Part shown: piece by piece, positions 18,196 through 27,280 of the stretch | How positions within the stretch are numbered: position 1 is the stretch's first letter | Layout of the letters: each line of letters starts with the position of its first letter | Origin: Actinomyces sp. oral taxon 897 | GTDB lineage: Bacteria > Actinomycetota > Actinomycetes > Actinomycetales > Actinomycetaceae | Direction of reading: 5' to 3' | Assembly (NCBI RefSeq): GCF_002999235.1 | Contig: NZ_CP027236.1 | Span: forward strand, 1,860,001-1,924,000 | DNA: 64,000 bases | Notes under the pieces: model-generated | Database searches by the model: none | Told to the model about the DNA's origin: nothing | What the model saw: only the letters and a program-made list of their open reading frames with translations | Position numbers and translations under genes: made by a program

Positions 18196-20471
18196 TTGAG
18201 GTCCTCCTTGTCCTGGGCCGTCTGGGCTGCCGGGGCCTGGGTACGCGGGGCCTGACCCGCCCGGCCTGCACGTGCCTGACCCGCACGGGCCTGGGTGCGT
18301 GGGGCCTGACCCGCCCGGGCCTGGGCCTGGGTGCGTGGGGCCTGACCCGCCCGGGCCTGGGCCTGGGTGCGTGGGGCCTGACTTGCCTGGGACGCCCGAC
18401 CCCGGGCGCCCCCGACGTCGTCCTGCCCGGCCGACCCCGCGGGCCCGCTGAGCAGGCCGCCCTGACGCAGCAGTGCCTGGTAGTGGGGCTCGTCGACGAT
18501 CTCCTCGTGACGTCCGGCGGCCACCACGCGCCCGCGGTCCATGACGACAATGCGGTCCGCCCCGCGCACGGCGCCGGGACGGTGGGCGATGACCAGGACC
18601 GTACGGCCCCGCACCAGCGCCGACAGGGCCCGCTGGATCTCGGCCTCGGACTCGGGGTCGGCCATGGCCGTGGCCTCGTCGAGCAGGAGGACGGGGTTAT
18701 CGGCCAGGACCGCCCGGGCGATGGCGACGCGCTGCTCCTGCCCGCCCGACAGCGAGGTCTCCCGCCCGATGACGGTGTCGTACCCGTGGGGCAGGGCCAT
18801 AATGACGTCGTCGATCTGGGCGACGCGGGCGGCGGAGCGCACCTCCTCCAGGTTCGCCCCCGGCCGCCCCAGGGCGATGTTGTCACGTACCGAGGCGCTG
18901 AGGAGCTGGGCGTCCTGGAGCACGAAGGAGACGGTGTCGTACAGGGTCTGCTCCTCCATCTCCCGCAGGTCCACCCCGCCGATGCGCACGGCCCCGGTGT
19001 CGGGGTCGGAGAAGCGGGCGATGAGGGTGGCCAGGGTCGACTTGCCGGACCCGGAGGGGCCCAGGAGGGCAGTGACCGTGCCGGGCTCCAGGGTCAGGGT
19101 GACGTCGTCGAGGGCGAGGGTCCGCCCGTAGGAGAAGCTGACGTGGTCGATCTCCACGCGGGCCGACTCGGGTACGCGGGGGCTGGCGGCCTGGGACAGG
19201 ACGGGGACGTCGAGGATCTCGCACAGGCGCAGGGCCGCGGCCCCGGCCATCTGGTAGGACCAGGAGATCGAGGCCACGGTGATAATGGCACCGGGCAGGA
19301 CCAGGGCGATGAGGGTGGTGACCAGGACCTGGGGCAGGGTGACCACCCCGGCGTGCAGGAGCAGGGCGCCGCCGCCCAGGTTGACCAGCAGGACCACCGG
19401 GACGGACACCCAGGTGAAGGACAGGCAGCTGATGGAGATCAGCGGCAGGGCCCAGGCGCGGTAGAAGGAGGAGAAGCCGTCGGCGGCGTGCAGGTAGGCG
19501 GTGTGGGCGCGACCGACCCGCCCGAAGGCCTTGACCACGAAGATGCCGGAGACGAACTCGACCATGGAGGAGGAGACCTCGGCCAGACGGCGGTCCATCT
19601 CCACCGTCTTCTCGTTCATGCCCCGCAGGGTCAGGGAGTAGGTCAGGATGTAGAGGACCACCGTGACCAGGGCCAGCAGGGCCAGACGCCAGTCGATCCA
19701 GAAGGCGTAGGCCAGCAGCGCCAGCGGGGAGACGACGGCGTTGAGCATCTCCACCGGCCCGTGGGCGATGACGGTGTGCACGGTGGTGGTGTCGTCCTGG
19801 ACCGCCTTGCGCACCCTGCCCGAGGTCGAGGCGGTGAACCAGGACAGGGGGACGTGGGACAGGCGCGCCACAATGTCCCGGCGCAGGCGGTCCCGCAGGC
19901 TCAGGTCAGCCAGGTGGGTGGCCAGCAGGGCCACGAAGTAGAGGAGGAGTCGCGTGGAGTAGGCGCTGACCAGCACCATGACGACGTGCCAGACGCGGTC
20001 GGGGTCCGGCGCGGTGCCGGCGTGGTAGGCGTCGAGCAGGACGTCGCCGAGCTGGGCCAGGGCGACGTAGGGGGCGACGGCCAGGACCGCGGAGACCACC
20101 ACCAGGACCTGGCCTATCCGCAGGCGGGTGCGTACCGGGGCGCTCAGGCGCCTCATGGCCGCCTGGCCCGCGACGGACTTGCGCTTGTCGTCCGTCTGGG
20201 TGTTCGCCTGGGCGTCTTTCTGGGTATCCGTACGGGTGCCCGCCTGGGCGTCCGTCGCCTGGGTGCCCGCCTGGGCGTCCGCCTGGGTGGGTACCCGGGC
20301 GTCTGTCTGAGTGTTCGTCCGGGCGCCCGACTGGGTGGCGCTGTCGGTCCCGGGGGCGCCTGCCGGGGCGGTGCTGCCGGCCTCCGGGGCCGTCCAGGGG
20401 TCAGGGAGGGCGGCGTCGGACTGGGGAGCTGGCTCCGCCCTGCCCGGCACGGCCGAGGAATGGGTGTTCAT
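18192..20471 (-). CDS. ABC exporter half-transporter, subunit 1
   Basis: This 759-aa protein starts at the ATG at 20471. Residues 1-110 are a low-complexity Gln/Thr/Ala/Asp-rich leader, followed by six membrane helices. The ATPase has Walker A GPSGSGKST, a signature LSGGQEQRVAIARAVL and Walker B VLLLDEA, followed by TAMADPES in place of the usual ATSALD D-loop. The C-terminal 70 residues are tandem QAPRTQAQARAG units, matched by 36-39 bp DNA repeats (about 18230-18390). The odd tails sit at both ends of an otherwise normal transporter. It is the first gene of the two-gene operon and is divergent from tetR. Confidence 0.88.
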   Translation of the reverse strand: MNTHSSAVPGRAEPAPQSDAALPDPWTAPEAGSTAPAGAPGTDSATQSGARTNTQTDARVPTQADAQAGTQATDAQAGTRTDTQKDAQANTQTDDKRKSVAGQAAMRRLSAPVRTRLRIGQVLVVVSAVLAVAPYVALAQLGDVLLDAYHAGTAPDPDRVWHVVMVLVSAYSTRLLLYFVALLATHLADLSLRDRLRRDIVARLSHVPLSWFTASTSGRVRKAVQDDTTTVHTVIAHGPVEMLNAVVSPLALLAYAFWIDWRLALLALVTVVLYILTYSLTLRGMNEKTVEMDRRLAEVSSSMVEFVSGIFVVKAFGRVGRAHTAYLHAADGFSSFYRAWALPLISISCLSFTWVSVPVVLLVNLGGGALLLHAGVVTLPQVLVTTLIALVLPGAIITVASISWSYQMAGAAALRLCEILDVPVLSQAASPRVPESARVEIDHVSFSYGRTLALDDVTLTLEPGTVTALLGPSGSGKSTLATLIARFSDPDTGAVRIGGVDLREMEEQTLYDTVSFVLQDAQLLSASVRDNIALGRPGANLEEVRSAARVAQIDDVIMALPHGYDTVIGRETSLSGGQEQRVAIARAVLADNPVLLLDEATAMADPESEAEIQRALSALVRGRTVLVIAHRPGAVRGADRIVVMDRGRVVAAGRHEEIVDEPHYQALLRQGGLLSGPAGSAGQDDVGGARGRASQASQAPRTQAQARAGQAPRTQAQARAGQAPRTQARAGQARAGRAGQAPRTQAPAAQTAQDKEDLK

Positions 20472-20488
20472 GGGTGCCTCACCTAATT

Positions 20489-20503
20489 GTGAAAGTATTT
20501 CAC
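20489..20503. promoter_or_regulatory. Candidate TetR operator between divergent genes
   Basis: GTGAAA-GTA-TTTCAC is a palindrome in the 107-base gap between the ABC operon and tetR, next to a TTGACT -35-like hexamer on the forward strand. By position it could bind the adjacent regulator. Confidence 0.45.
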
Positions 20504-20578
20504 GGTTGACTGAGGCAGACCTTACAGCGCACTCTTTCCGGCAGGCAAGCGGACGTGTTCCGGCGTTAGTGTGATCTC

Positions 20579-21226
20579 ATGAGCACCCTCGGACGACCCA
20601 CCGGCCCGAAGCCCAGCTTCTCGCGCCAGGACGTCGTCGACGCCGCCCTGGAGGAGGGCGTGGACGCCTTCAGCCTCACCGCCGTGGCCAAGCGCCTGGG
20701 CGTGCGCACCTCGGCCCTGTACCGGACCGTCTCCTCGCGCGACGACCTCCTACGCGCCTGCCTGGACCGCCTGGGGGACCAGGCGGCCGTGCCCGTAGCC
20801 GCCGCGATCCGCTCCGCGCAGGGGCACCACGACTGGGAGCCGGTGCTGCGCGCCGGGGCGGAGTCCATGTGGGAGGTGCTGGAGGCCCACCCCGGCCTGT
20901 CCCAGGTGCTGCTGACCGTGCCCTGGGCGTTCCAGTCCTTCGCCACCGCCATGAACGCCTTCCTGGAGGCCCTGGAGGCTGAGGGCCTGGGGCACGCCGA
21001 CGCCGTCCTGGCCCTGGACGCCACCGGCGACACCCTGGTGTCCGCCCACCTGTCGCTGAGGGCCATGCGCACCGCCGGGCCGCTGGAGGACTGGCCGCGC
21101 ACCCGCCCCGGCGTGCGCCTGCCCAACGAGCTGGTCCCCGACCGCTCCCTGGTGTGGAGGGGCTTCCTGGACGCCAAGCTCAAGCTCATTGTGGCGGGCC
21201 TGCGCCACCTGCACGACCACGACTAA
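20579..21226 (+). CDS. TetR-family transcriptional regulator
   Basis: This 215-aa protein has an N-terminal TetR DNA-binding domain (FSLTAVAKRLGVRTSALYRTVSSRDDLL, about residues 30-60) and a helical ligand-binding C-terminal domain. It is divergent from the ABC exporter operon with a shared 107-base gap containing a palindrome. Autoregulation and control of the exporter are therefore likely, although the ligand is unknown. Confidence 0.92.
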   Translation: MSTLGRPTGPKPSFSRQDVVDAALEEGVDAFSLTAVAKRLGVRTSALYRTVSSRDDLLRACLDRLGDQAAVPVAAAIRSAQGHHDWEPVLRAGAESMWEVLEAHPGLSQVLLTVPWAFQSFATAMNAFLEALEAEGLGHADAVLALDATGDTLVSAHLSLRAMRTAGPLEDWPRTRPGVRLPNELVPDRSLVWRGFLDAKLKLIVAGLRHLHDHD

Positions 21227-21271
21227 CCCCCACCCGCCCCTCGCGCACCCTCCTCCCTCCCTCTCTACCCT

Positions 21272-21415
21272 CCGCGAGAACGGTACTTGTTCGTCGTGAG
21301 AACGGTACTTATTGGCCGCGAGAACGGTACTTGTTCGTCGTGAGAACGGTACTTATTGGCCGCGAGAACGGTACTTATTCCTCGCGAGAACGGTACTTGT
21401 TGGCCGTGAGAACGG
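21272..21415 (+). repeat. 22-bp tandem repeat cluster C (6.5 units)
   Basis: This is the largest cluster of the GAGAACGGTACTTRTT family. Six full units and one partial are contiguous, with a core of 16 conserved bases and a 5-6 base variable end (CGTCG, GGCCG, CCTCG). There are no unique spacers, so it is not CRISPR. It lies just after tetR. Cluster D at 24237 is inverted relative to it. Confidence 0.95.
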
Positions 21416-21592
21416 GGGTCGCCCTGGTGTCCTGGCGGCGGACGCCCCCTGCCGCAGGGCCGTCCGCTGCGAGGACGGGGCGCTGCAAGGAGGCGCCCGC
21501 GTAGACGTCACTGTCAGCGTGGCGACCGTGGCGAGGACGGGGCCTCGAGGAGGCGCCCACCGGGCCCCGTGGCACCTCGCTACCCCTCACCC

Positions 21593-21712
21593 ACGGGGAC
21601 GTACCCTAGTCACCGACGACGTACCCTAGACGGCCTCCAGAGTACGTCACCGATGACTATGGCACGTCGCCGACAGCCGAGGCACGTCCTCGGCAGCTAG
21701 CGACACAGGAGG
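21593..21712. repeat. Degenerate ACGTACCCT/AGTACGT repeat block
   Basis: The block contains GGGGACGTACCCT and GACGACGTACCCT, then AGTACGTCACCGA and further CACGTC blocks with decaying similarity. It resembles the cleaner 20-bp array at 27058-27258. The stretch has no gene. Confidence 0.6.
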
Positions 21713-21794
21713 ACACCAGGCCACTACACCACGGACAGGAACCTACCCCCACCAGGCACGACGACGCACACACCACCCGAGCTACCCTCCACCC

Positions 21795-23580
21795 ATGACC
21801 ACCACCCCATCACCTACCACCCCCCCCCACGCCACCCCAGGACCCCGACGCCGAGGCCCTGAGCAACCCGCACGCACCCGCCACCGAGCTCGCCCGCATA
21901 GCCGCAACCCGCCCCGACCTCCACCCGGCCATTACCACCCACCCCCACTGCTACCCCGCCCTCCACCAGTAGATCACCCAGTACCAGACCACCACAACCG
22001 GAAGCCCGGCCCCCACCAGTAACCAAACCCCGACCGCCAGTCTGGCCCCGGCCACCGGCCCGGCCGCCGCGGGGACCACGACCCCGCAGAGCGACCAGGC
22101 CCAGACCACCCCCTACCCAGCCCCCACCACAGACACCAGCACCCCCGCTCCAACCACCGCACCCGCGCCCACCTCCCCCACCACCCCGACCACCGGCAAC
22201 CAGACCCCGGGGACCGCACACCCCCAGGGCCCGTCCCGACGCACCATCAACCGAGCACTCCCCCTCCTCGCAGGCGGAGCCGCCCTAGCCACCCTCAGCG
22301 CCCTAGGAACCTGGGGCCTCTCCCACTACCTCTCAGAAGAACACAGAACGTTCTCCATGTCCGCCCTGTCACCAGACTTTGCCCGAGGCGTCACAGAGGC
22401 ATGGTCAGTCGAGGGCAATAGTGCAATTATCTCAGCTAAGGGAGACCTCGTCTTTGTTAGCGATACCGCCGATAACCTAATAACGGCACCTCACCGTATA
22501 TACACACTCAGTGAATCTGGCCTCGGCACCCCTGTCGAGATCAGCACGTCACCCTGGGAGACACAGAACCCAGATATTATGAAGTTCAGTGTAAGTGAAT
22601 CATGGTGGGGCAGTTCGCCAATATGGCGCGACAAGATTATTGATCCTCACAGTAAGAACGTCACCGCCGTTCCCTGGGACGCTGCGTCGTACCTGTTCCT
22701 CGGGGCGGTCGACGACAGTTCGGCCCTCCTGCTCAAAAAGCCTCCCGCAGATGCCCTCAATGACACCGTCGGGCCTATTAGCGCTATCGACCGCCAAGGG
22801 AAGACACTCTGGAGCACAGCCGACTCCTATTGGAATGCATTCTTTGACCCAATGCAGCCGGACATCCTCATAGGCTACCAGACGAACAAGTCCTCGGACG
22901 ACGTGGCCAGCACTCCGCACTTTATTAACATCACCACAGGGAAGACAATAGCACAGCTGCCACTCTCCAACGGCCTCATTGTATGCACAGACGGCGTCGT
23001 CACCTTTACGGGCCATTTCTCAGATACAGGCCATTTCTCAGAGTCAGAGACCGTGACCGCCAGGGCTTTCAGCTTCACCGGAGAGCCGCGGTGGGAGCAG
23101 AAGATCGGTAACTGCAGGGGCGTCTCCTTTGACGGCACTCCCCCCATAGACGTGGTCCGCCGTTCACTGACCGAGCTGACCGGCATGGAGGCAGTCGTCG
23201 CAGAAAATGGTGTCGCAGTGACCATAGGCAATAAGGAAAATAAATATAACCATAGCCATTTTGTTCTCCTCAGAAAGGAGGACGGCAGCAGCAGCAGCAG
23301 CCCCGAGATTGGCGGCATAAATTTTTTCAACATTTTGGCAGACGGATCAGAAGTTCTTGGGGAACTCGAAGAAGACGACATTGACCACACTTATTTCATT
23401 GACGTTGCCACAGGAAAGAGCGCGCATCGCTTCGAGCCGTCATTCTACAACGTCTTTATCTGCAACCAAAGCGGCAACGGAGTTACGTCACTATATTCGC
23501 TACCGCTTCCCGGAAGGACCCCAAATCGCATGATCATCGATACAAGTAAAGGAATGATCTGCTACGTCCCCAAAAAATAG
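21795..23580 (+). pseudogene. Disrupted vLRR-type single-pass membrane protein
   Basis: The intact frame from 22357 encodes 407 aa of an extracellular beta-rich domain, but the same frame is protein-like far upstream. It has a Pro/Thr-rich stretch, then a membrane segment (LPLLAGGAALATLSALG, about 22255-22320). Further back it has a variant leucine-rich-repeat-like segment (ELARIAATRPDLHPAITTHP). The ATG at 21795 is out of frame with this unless one C is removed from a C9 tract (21820-21828). A TAG at 21970 sits where a Trp (TGG) would be expected. Two lesions make it a pseudogene, or a phase-variable gene with an added nonsense change. The extracellular part uses more AT-rich codons than its neighbours, hinting at transfer. 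Confidence 0.7.
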
Positions 23581-24236
23581 TGCAGCCCATGACGTCGGTA
23601 GCGGAAGATGGCGACACTTGCTGTCGTCCCAGGGCCCCGGGCGCCTTCCTGTATACCAGGCCGAGGTAGACGCAGGGGGCACGCCTAGGTCCTGCTGAAG
23701 ACGCCTTCTTGAGCTCCAGGGGCCGAGCCCGGTATCCCTGGAGCCAGGTCGGTCGCGTCGCGGCACCTTTCCCGTGAGGACGGGGAGGCATTGAACGCAC
23801 GGCCTTCAGAGCTAACACAAGATCCTTTCCTTCCGCGAGGACAGGGAGGCAGTTCACAGGGCCAATCGTGACGGTTTCCAGGTTGCACTGGTTCTTGCAG
23901 ACTGCACGGTTCTGCGGACTGCACTGGTTCCCGTAACTGCGATCAGTAAACGGCAGGATCACGCGGATCCACCTGACGACCCGGGGCCGGGAACCAGGAT
24001 GAATGTGCAACGACGCCCGCGTTGCACATTCATCCCGTCCCCGGACACCTCCCGTGCCGGGAAACCGTTGGAACCACGCCACCACCCCGACCAGGACCCC
24101 AGGATGAATGTGCAACACCACCGCCCAGGCTCCCCGGCCCCTGACAGCCACGCCACCGGCAGGCGCTCCGACCTCACCCGGTGGCGGCCGCCTCCAGTCC
24201 CGGCCCCCGCACCCCACAACCAGGCCTCCTGCCCAC
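23581..24236. other. Non-coding region with a GGATGAATGTGCAAC inverted repeat
   Basis: No gene was seen in this stretch. It contains a perfect 16-bp inverted repeat (23997-24012 with 24020-24035, 7-base loop) and a third copy of GGATGAATGTGCAAC at 24102-24116. A nearby cluster of ACTGCACKGGTTC-like copies lies at about 23885-23935. This looks like another short repeat family. Confidence 0.7.
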
Positions 24237-24301
24237 GCAACAAGTACCGTTCTCACGACGAACAAGTACCGTTCTCACGACGAATAAGTACCGTTCTCGC
24301 G
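24237..24301 (-). repeat. 22-bp tandem repeat cluster D (3 units)
   Basis: Three reverse-orientation units of the GAGAACGGTACTTRTT family lie here. Together with cluster C (forward) they bracket the disrupted vLRR gene. The following 230 bases (24302-24529) hold a GGGGCCCGCACGRCGAAGGT direct repeat and 3.5 tandem copies of CCCCTCAGACGG. Confidence 0.92.
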
Positions 24302-24529
24302 GTTGGGTGCGGGCCCTGGACGGGTGGTCCTAGGACGCCCGAGGGGCTGGCCCCGGTCTCCCGGCTGCCAGCCCCTCGTAGACGGCCGCTCAGAAACCGG
24401 GGCCCGCACGACGAAGGTCGCAGCGTGGCCTGCCCGGTGGCGGCGGTGGTGCCGGGGCCCGCACGGCGAAGGTCTCGGCGTGCGGTCAGCCCCTCAAACG
24501 GCCCCTCAGACGGCCCCTCAGACGGCCGC

Positions 24530-27057
24530 TTAGCCCTGCGGGCGTGCCCTGGCCAGGTCGTCCTGGCTGCCCTCGGTGGTGACGGCGCTGGTCAGGCGGG
24601 TCTGGAGGAGGACCCGACCACCACGCACCAGGGCGAGGGTGTCCCGCCCGTCCCCGTCCCAGTCACCGACATAGACCGTGTCCGAGGCCCGCCCCAGGGA
24701 GAGCGTCGCGGCCGGGGAGGCCAGGACCGTGTTCTCGTTGTAGAAGACCACCCGTGTGCCCACGCGCGCGGCGTAGGTCACGGTGCCGTCCCCGTCCCAG
24801 TCACCTCGCAGGACCGTGCCCCTGCCGCTGGCCGCCACGGCGGTCACAAAGGCGGGTACGCCCTGGGCAGGTGGCGGGGTGGGTGCGGTGGTGGGCTGCG
24901 GTGCCGGGCTGGACGTGGGCCCCGGTGTAGGGGCAGGTGTCGGCTCAGGAGCCGGTGTAGGGGCGGCAGTCGGGCTGGGCGTCGGCTCCGGCTCCGGGCT
25001 GGGCCCAGCGGTAGGCCCGGGCGTAGGCTCCGGAGTAGGCCCGGGCGTGGGCCCCACCACCCGGCGGGCCGTGAACTCGGCGCCGGTGGCCCAGTTCCCG
25101 TACCAGGCCCGGCCCGTGGAGACGACCCGCACGCAGCGGGCGTCCACCCCGCCCAGGGTGACGGTCCGCGCCTGACGGTCGTGCTCCCAGGTCCCCTGGG
25201 CCGCCCGGGTGAAGGTGCCGTCCCCACAGGCCTCGTCGGCGGAGGTCCAGATCTCGTAGTCCTTGATCAGGCCGTTGTCGGTGTTGTGACGCGGGGTCCA
25301 GGTCACCGACTCCAGGCGCTCGGTGGCACCCAGGTCAATGGTCACCTGGTGCGGGGGGTCGGTGTTGGTGGTGGACCAGTCCGAGTGCCAGTAGGTGGTC
25401 GGGTCACCGTCCAGGAGGTTGGCCGCGCGCCCGTCCTCCTGGGCCGTCTCCTCGGAGTCGACGGAGACCACGCGCATGCGCTCCTGGGGGATGACGGCGG
25501 GGTCGGTCACGGTGAGCGTGGCGGTGGCCGTCATACGGGCGGTACCGGAGGTGACCGTGGCGGTCACGGTGCCGGGGCCGTAGGCCGCGCCGTCGGGCGT
25601 GACCCTCACCTCGACCTCACCCGCGCCGCTGAGCTCGGTGACGGCCGGGTCCACGACCCACCCCTGCGGGGCGGTGACCTCCAGGCGGGAGCCCGCGGGC
25701 AGGTCGCCGGTGGTGCGCACCCTCAGGGTCACGGGCGTGCCCGGGTCGGCGGTGGCAGCGGACAGGGAGGCGGTCACCGAGGCGGTGGGCACGACGACGT
25801 AGACGTGCCCGGCCTGCATCTCCAGGCCCCAGGCCCGGCGGGAGGCGTCCCAGGTGGGGGTCACGGCCGTGTGGGTGGTGGTGTCCACCACGGTGGACAG
25901 ACCGTCCAGGGCCGCCGAGCGCAGCAGCCGGGTGCCGTCGCTGTCAGCCACCAGGCGGATCTGGCTGACCGTCCCACCGGCCCAGGTGGCGCCCACGGTC
26001 AGGCCGTCGTGGCCGCGCAGGCCGTCCACGCTGCCGTCGGCCCAGGCCGAGGGCAGGGCGGGCAGGAGGCTGGTGACGCCCTCGTCGGACTGGAGGAGCA
26101 TCTCGGCCACGCCGCTGGTGGCACCGAAGTTGCCGTCGATCTGGAAGGGCGGGTGCTTGTCCCACAGGTTGGAGTAGGTGGACTCCCTCAGGATCTGGCT
26201 GAGCATGAGATGAGCGTGGTCGCCGTCGCCCAGGTTGGCCCAGAAGTTGATCTTCCAGGCCTTGGACCAGCCGGTGCCCCCGTCACCGCGGTCGGTCAGG
26301 GTCTGGCGGGCCGCCGTCGCCCAGGAGGCGGTGAGCGGGTCGGCGGAGCGGATCTCGCTGCCGGGGAAGAGCGCGTAGAGCTGGGAGGTGTGCCGGTGGG
26401 TGGGCTCGTCCCCGCCCCAGCCCGGCGCGTAGTCCCAGTCCTGGGCCCACTCCTGGAGCTGGCCGCGGCCCCCGACCCTCAGGCCCGGGTCGAGCCGCTC
26501 CAGGGTGTCCCTGAGCTGCTGGGTGAAGGCGGCGTCGGTCTCCCCGGCCAGCTCGGCCGCCGTCAGGGTGGTGGACAGCAGGCGGGTCACGATCTGCTGG
26601 CTCATGGCCGCGCCCGCCGAGTACTGCCCGTGCTCCGGGGAGTAGGAGGGGGTGACCACCAGGTGCCCGGAGGCGTCGGCGACGAGGAAGTTGAGCCAGA
26701 ACTGGGCGGCGCCCTTGAGGACCGGGTAGCCGGTGTCACGCAGGTGCTGCACGTTGCCGGTGTAGCGGTAGTTCTGCCAGTAGGTGTCCGCCACCCAGGC
26801 GGCGGCCTCGGGGAACCAGGCGGCGGTGGGCCAGTCGTACAGGCCGGTGTACCCCCAGGGGGTGGTCTCGTTGAAGGTCACCCAGCCCGAGGAGCCCGCC
26901 GGGTAGCCGAACAGGGCCTGGGCACTGGCCCTGCCGGGTGCCACGAGGCTGGAGACGAAGCGCTCGTAGGGCGCGGCGGTCTCGGCCAGGTTGGTGGAGT
27001 AGGCGGGCCAGTAGTTCATCTGGAGGTTGATATTGACGTGGTAGTCGGCGTCAGGGG
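24530..27057 (-). pseudogene. 5'-truncated GH95 alpha-L-fucosidase
   Basis: The remaining frame (829 aa from the ATG at 27019) is the C-terminal half of a GH95 fucosidase. The coding similarity extends upstream through [13 protein letters not shown] to about 27057 and then stops abruptly in a 20-bp repeat array. The candidate catalytic Asn pair (NIN), the acid region [12 protein letters not shown] and the GNFG segment are present. The N-terminal half, signal peptide and start are missing. A CBM32/F5-8 type C domain (about residues 500-650), a Pro-rich linker and two [11 protein letters not shown] repeats follow, typical of a secreted Actinomyces glycosidase. The enzyme would act on fucosylated host glycans. 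As sequenced it cannot be exported and is probably dead. Confidence 0.75.
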
Positions 27058-27258
27058 CGTGCCTTTGCTGGGGGCGAGGTGCCCGGGGGCGTGCCTTTGC
27101 CTGAGGTGAGGTGCCGGGGACGTGCCTTCGTCGGTGGTGAAGCGCTGGCGACGTACCTTTGCTGACGGGGACGTACCTTTAAAGTACGTCGCCGCCGACT
27201 AAAGTACGTCCCCGATGGCTAAAGTACGTCCCCGCCGACTAAGGTACGTCGCCGCTAA
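27058..27258. repeat. 20-bp repeat array in converging orientation
   Basis: Units like GGCGACGTACCTTTGCTGAC run up to about 27181. From there the inverse orientation takes over (AAAGTACGTCGCCGCCGACT and three more 20-bp units). The centre ACCTTT|AAAGTAC forms a large imperfect palindrome. The array begins exactly where GH95 similarity ends. Confidence 0.85.
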
Positions 27259-27280
27259 CGGAGAGCTATATTCCCGGCAC

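Noticed and set aside
21272..21415. CRISPR array
   Set aside because: The 22-bp units are contiguous, with no unique spacers and no cas genes, so this is a plain tandem repeat.
23999..27109. 1036-codon forward open frame
   Set aside because: Antisense shadow of the GH95 gene; Gly/Arg/Ala/Pro-only composition and no motif.
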